Assembly (NCBI GenBank): GCA_944323995.1
Contig: CALUUN010000034.1
Location: 1-64,000, forward strand
Length of the DNA stretch: 64,000 nt
Direction of reading: 5' to 3'
Source: Candidatus Gastranaerophilales bacterium
GTDB taxonomy: Bacteria > Cyanobacteriota > Vampirovibrionia > Gastranaerophilales > Gastranaerophilaceae
The number at the start of each line of letters is the position of its first letter. The first letter of the stretch is position 1. Shown here piece by piece: positions 62,772 to 64,000 of the stretch. The notes below the pieces were generated by a model, which worked only from the letters and a program-made list of their open reading frames with translations, made no database searches and was not told the DNA's origin. Position numbers and translations under genes: made by a program.

Positions 62772-63326
62772 TTAGTATAAGTAATCTGAAATCTTATCCA
62801 TATACATTTTTGCTTTTTTTATATTAAAAGTTTGAGCATATACTTCTTTAAGATTATAGTTATTTACAAATGGGGACAAAATTTTATAAAATTCTTTTAA
62901 AAATATTTTTTTGTCAATTAAAATATCACATTCTATTTTGTATAAATTTAAATCATAATCATCTATAATATTATTTGCAAATGATGCATATAACTCATAA
63001 TCATGTGCAAAAATAAATCTTATATTCTTTTCGTCTATGCTCTTGACATATAATAAAGGTAAACTACCCTCATTGTCAGGGAAAAAAGCAATATCATCCT
63101 TTAAATTTATAATTTCTGCTAAAAATTGAATTAAATCAAAAGTATCTGTCATTACTGTGCTGTATTGAATATAAAATTTCTTTTTATCTTTTTCTAAATC
63201 AATATAAACCCAACCATTTTGCTCTTTGATTGTTAAAACAGAGAAGTTGCTATATTGGTTTGGTTTTGATTGATTAACAAAATCTATAATTTCATTTTCA
63301 GTATTTATATCGCCTATTATTATCAT
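62772..63326 (-). CDS. Hypothetical protein, paralog of its neighbour (immunity-like)
   Basis: A 184-residue acidic soluble protein. Its middle (LIQFLAEIINLKDDIAFFPDNEGSLPLLYVK pattern) and the following FIFAHDYELYASFANN and DILIDKKIFLKEFYK segments align by eye with the gene at 63408-63998. Paired small acidic paralogs of this kind often are immunity proteins for polymorphic toxins, but no toxin is in view. GAGGAAT precedes the ATG. Confidence 0.6.
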   Translation of the reverse strand: MIIIGDINTENEIIDFVNQSKPNQYSNFSVLTIKEQNGWVYIDLEKDKKKFYIQYSTVMTDTFDLIQFLAEIINLKDDIAFFPDNEGSLPLLYVKSIDEKNIRFIFAHDYELYASFANNIIDDYDLNLYKIECDILIDKKIFLKEFYKILSPFVNNYNLKEVYAQTFNIKKAKMYMDKISDYLY

Positions 63327-63407
63327 TCAAATTCCTCCTGATATTTTTCTTTTATCAATTTACAGATTTCAATGAGGTGATTGAGATTACAGAGATATAT
63401 AAAAATT

Positions 63408-63998
63408 TTAAAGATATTGCTCTATTATAGGAGAACCTTTTTGTAATTCGATAAATTGGTTTAACATCCAATTGCAAGTATATTGTTTCGTGTCAGTATT
63501 TTTTATAACATTTTTAATTGTCGAATAGAATGTTCTTATAAAATTTTTTTTGTCTGTAATTATATCTTGTCGTATTTTATATGCTTCTGTTTCTATATAT
63601 TTCGAAAATTGCTTTCTTTGTGATAAATGTATAAATCTAATTTTGTCATTTATTTTTTTTACAAATAGAAATGTATCAGGACCTTCTTCTTCACAATAAA
63701 AATATATCTCATCTTCTTTTGAAATTATAATTGCTTCTAAAAATCTTAACAAATGTGCCGGAGTATTAACTGCTTCAGCAAGCCAGAATATACTTTTTCC
63801 ATAATCAGTTTCAAATAAAAATTCTAAATCAACATAATACGCATTTGCTATGGTTATGTTGAGTTTGTTCGTTTCAATCGGGATTGAAGTTTCTATTAAT
63901 TGTTCAAATGTAATTTTTTCATTTTTGCTATATTCATTCCAGGTTTGTTTGGAAAAATCTTGAACAATTTGCCATATAGGTGTTTCCTTTAAATTCAT
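63408..63998 (-). CDS. Hypothetical protein, paralog of its neighbour (immunity-like)
   Basis: A 196-residue protein aligned with the preceding gene by HLLRFLEAIIISKEDEIYFY, LFVKKINDKIRFIHLSQRKQFSKY and DIITDKKNFIRTFYS segments. It has an extra 55-residue N-terminal part. The start at 63998 is two bases from the window end; an upstream start outside the window cannot be excluded. Same strand and 81 bases from its paralog, so they may be co-transcribed. Function unknown. Confidence 0.55.
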   Translation of the reverse strand: MNLKETPIWQIVQDFSKQTWNEYSKNEKITFEQLIETSIPIETNKLNITIANAYYVDLEFLFETDYGKSIFWLAEAVNTPAHLLRFLEAIIISKEDEIYFYCEEEGPDTFLFVKKINDKIRFIHLSQRKQFSKYIETEAYKIRQDIITDKKNFIRTFYSTIKNVIKNTDTKQYTCNWMLNQFIELQKGSPIIEQYL

Positions 63999-64000
63999 AT

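Overview
The window looks like a chromosomal segment of a gut-type, non-photosynthetic relative of Cyanobacteria (Melainabacteria/Vampirovibrionia, probably order Gastranaerophilales). The case is inferred from several things seen together. The DNA is AT-rich. LpxA indicates a lipid A outer membrane, and Mini-RNase III is a Firmicutes/Cyanobacteria enzyme. Two long prepilin-like proteins carry an FTLAE(V/M)LI leader typical of that group. Two proteins begin with a MQ(V/I)N-type start and a short F-A-G/Q motif. A one-piece tmRNA is present whose tag ends in ALAA. No rRNA operon is in the window, so the assignment stays an inference.

Layout. 1-12.8 kb is an AT-rich accessory region lying against the 3' end of a tRNA-Ala gene. 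It holds a Mu-like transposase with a divergent regulator, a secreted repeat protein, a three-gene defence-like operon (PLD/SNF2 helicase, Eco57I-type methylase, AlbA/Schlafen-like protein), a decayed Mu gpG-like fragment and a run of small phage-like genes. 12.8-56.1 kb is mostly core chromosome. It contains mrnC, grpE-dnaJ, rpmB, recA, ssrA (tmRNA), a thioesterase, prs, mnmE, two TPR proteins, a methyl-H4folate methyltransferase-like gene, gyrA, a prepilin plus two glycosyltransferases, lpxA, an M29 aminopeptidase, a WecA/TagO-like transferase, tyrA, fabF/acpP/fabG/fabD, a GH57 glycosidase and a second prepilin. 56.1-64 kb is a second AT-rich accessory region. It holds a HAD phosphatase with a divergent XRE regulator, a PD-(D/E)XK plus DUF2075 ATPase, a frameshifted cyclase-like gene, a HEPN-motif protein, a truncated SIR2 gene, a large GC-rich multi-hairpin RNA candidate and two paralogous immunity-like genes.

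How parts may work together. Each accessory region carries a tightly packed cluster that reads as anti-phage defence; the second resembles a nucleotide-signalling system with an RNase effector but fits no named system I can confirm. The two prepilin genes each sit divergent from a small leaderless XRE gene and share an ATTAATTAG core inside an inverted repeat, which suggests a repeated regulatory module. The first prepilin is followed one base later by a GT2/GT-C pair, which suggests pilin glycosylation.

Non-coding content is unusually rich. Candidates are a closed three-hairpin RNA immediately upstream of tmRNA, a Yfr1-like small RNA after prs, and a 368-nt hairpin-rich RNA at 62.4-62.7 kb. 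Many genes have a -10 box 5-7 nt before ATG (leaderless), and at least one gene appears to start with ATT.
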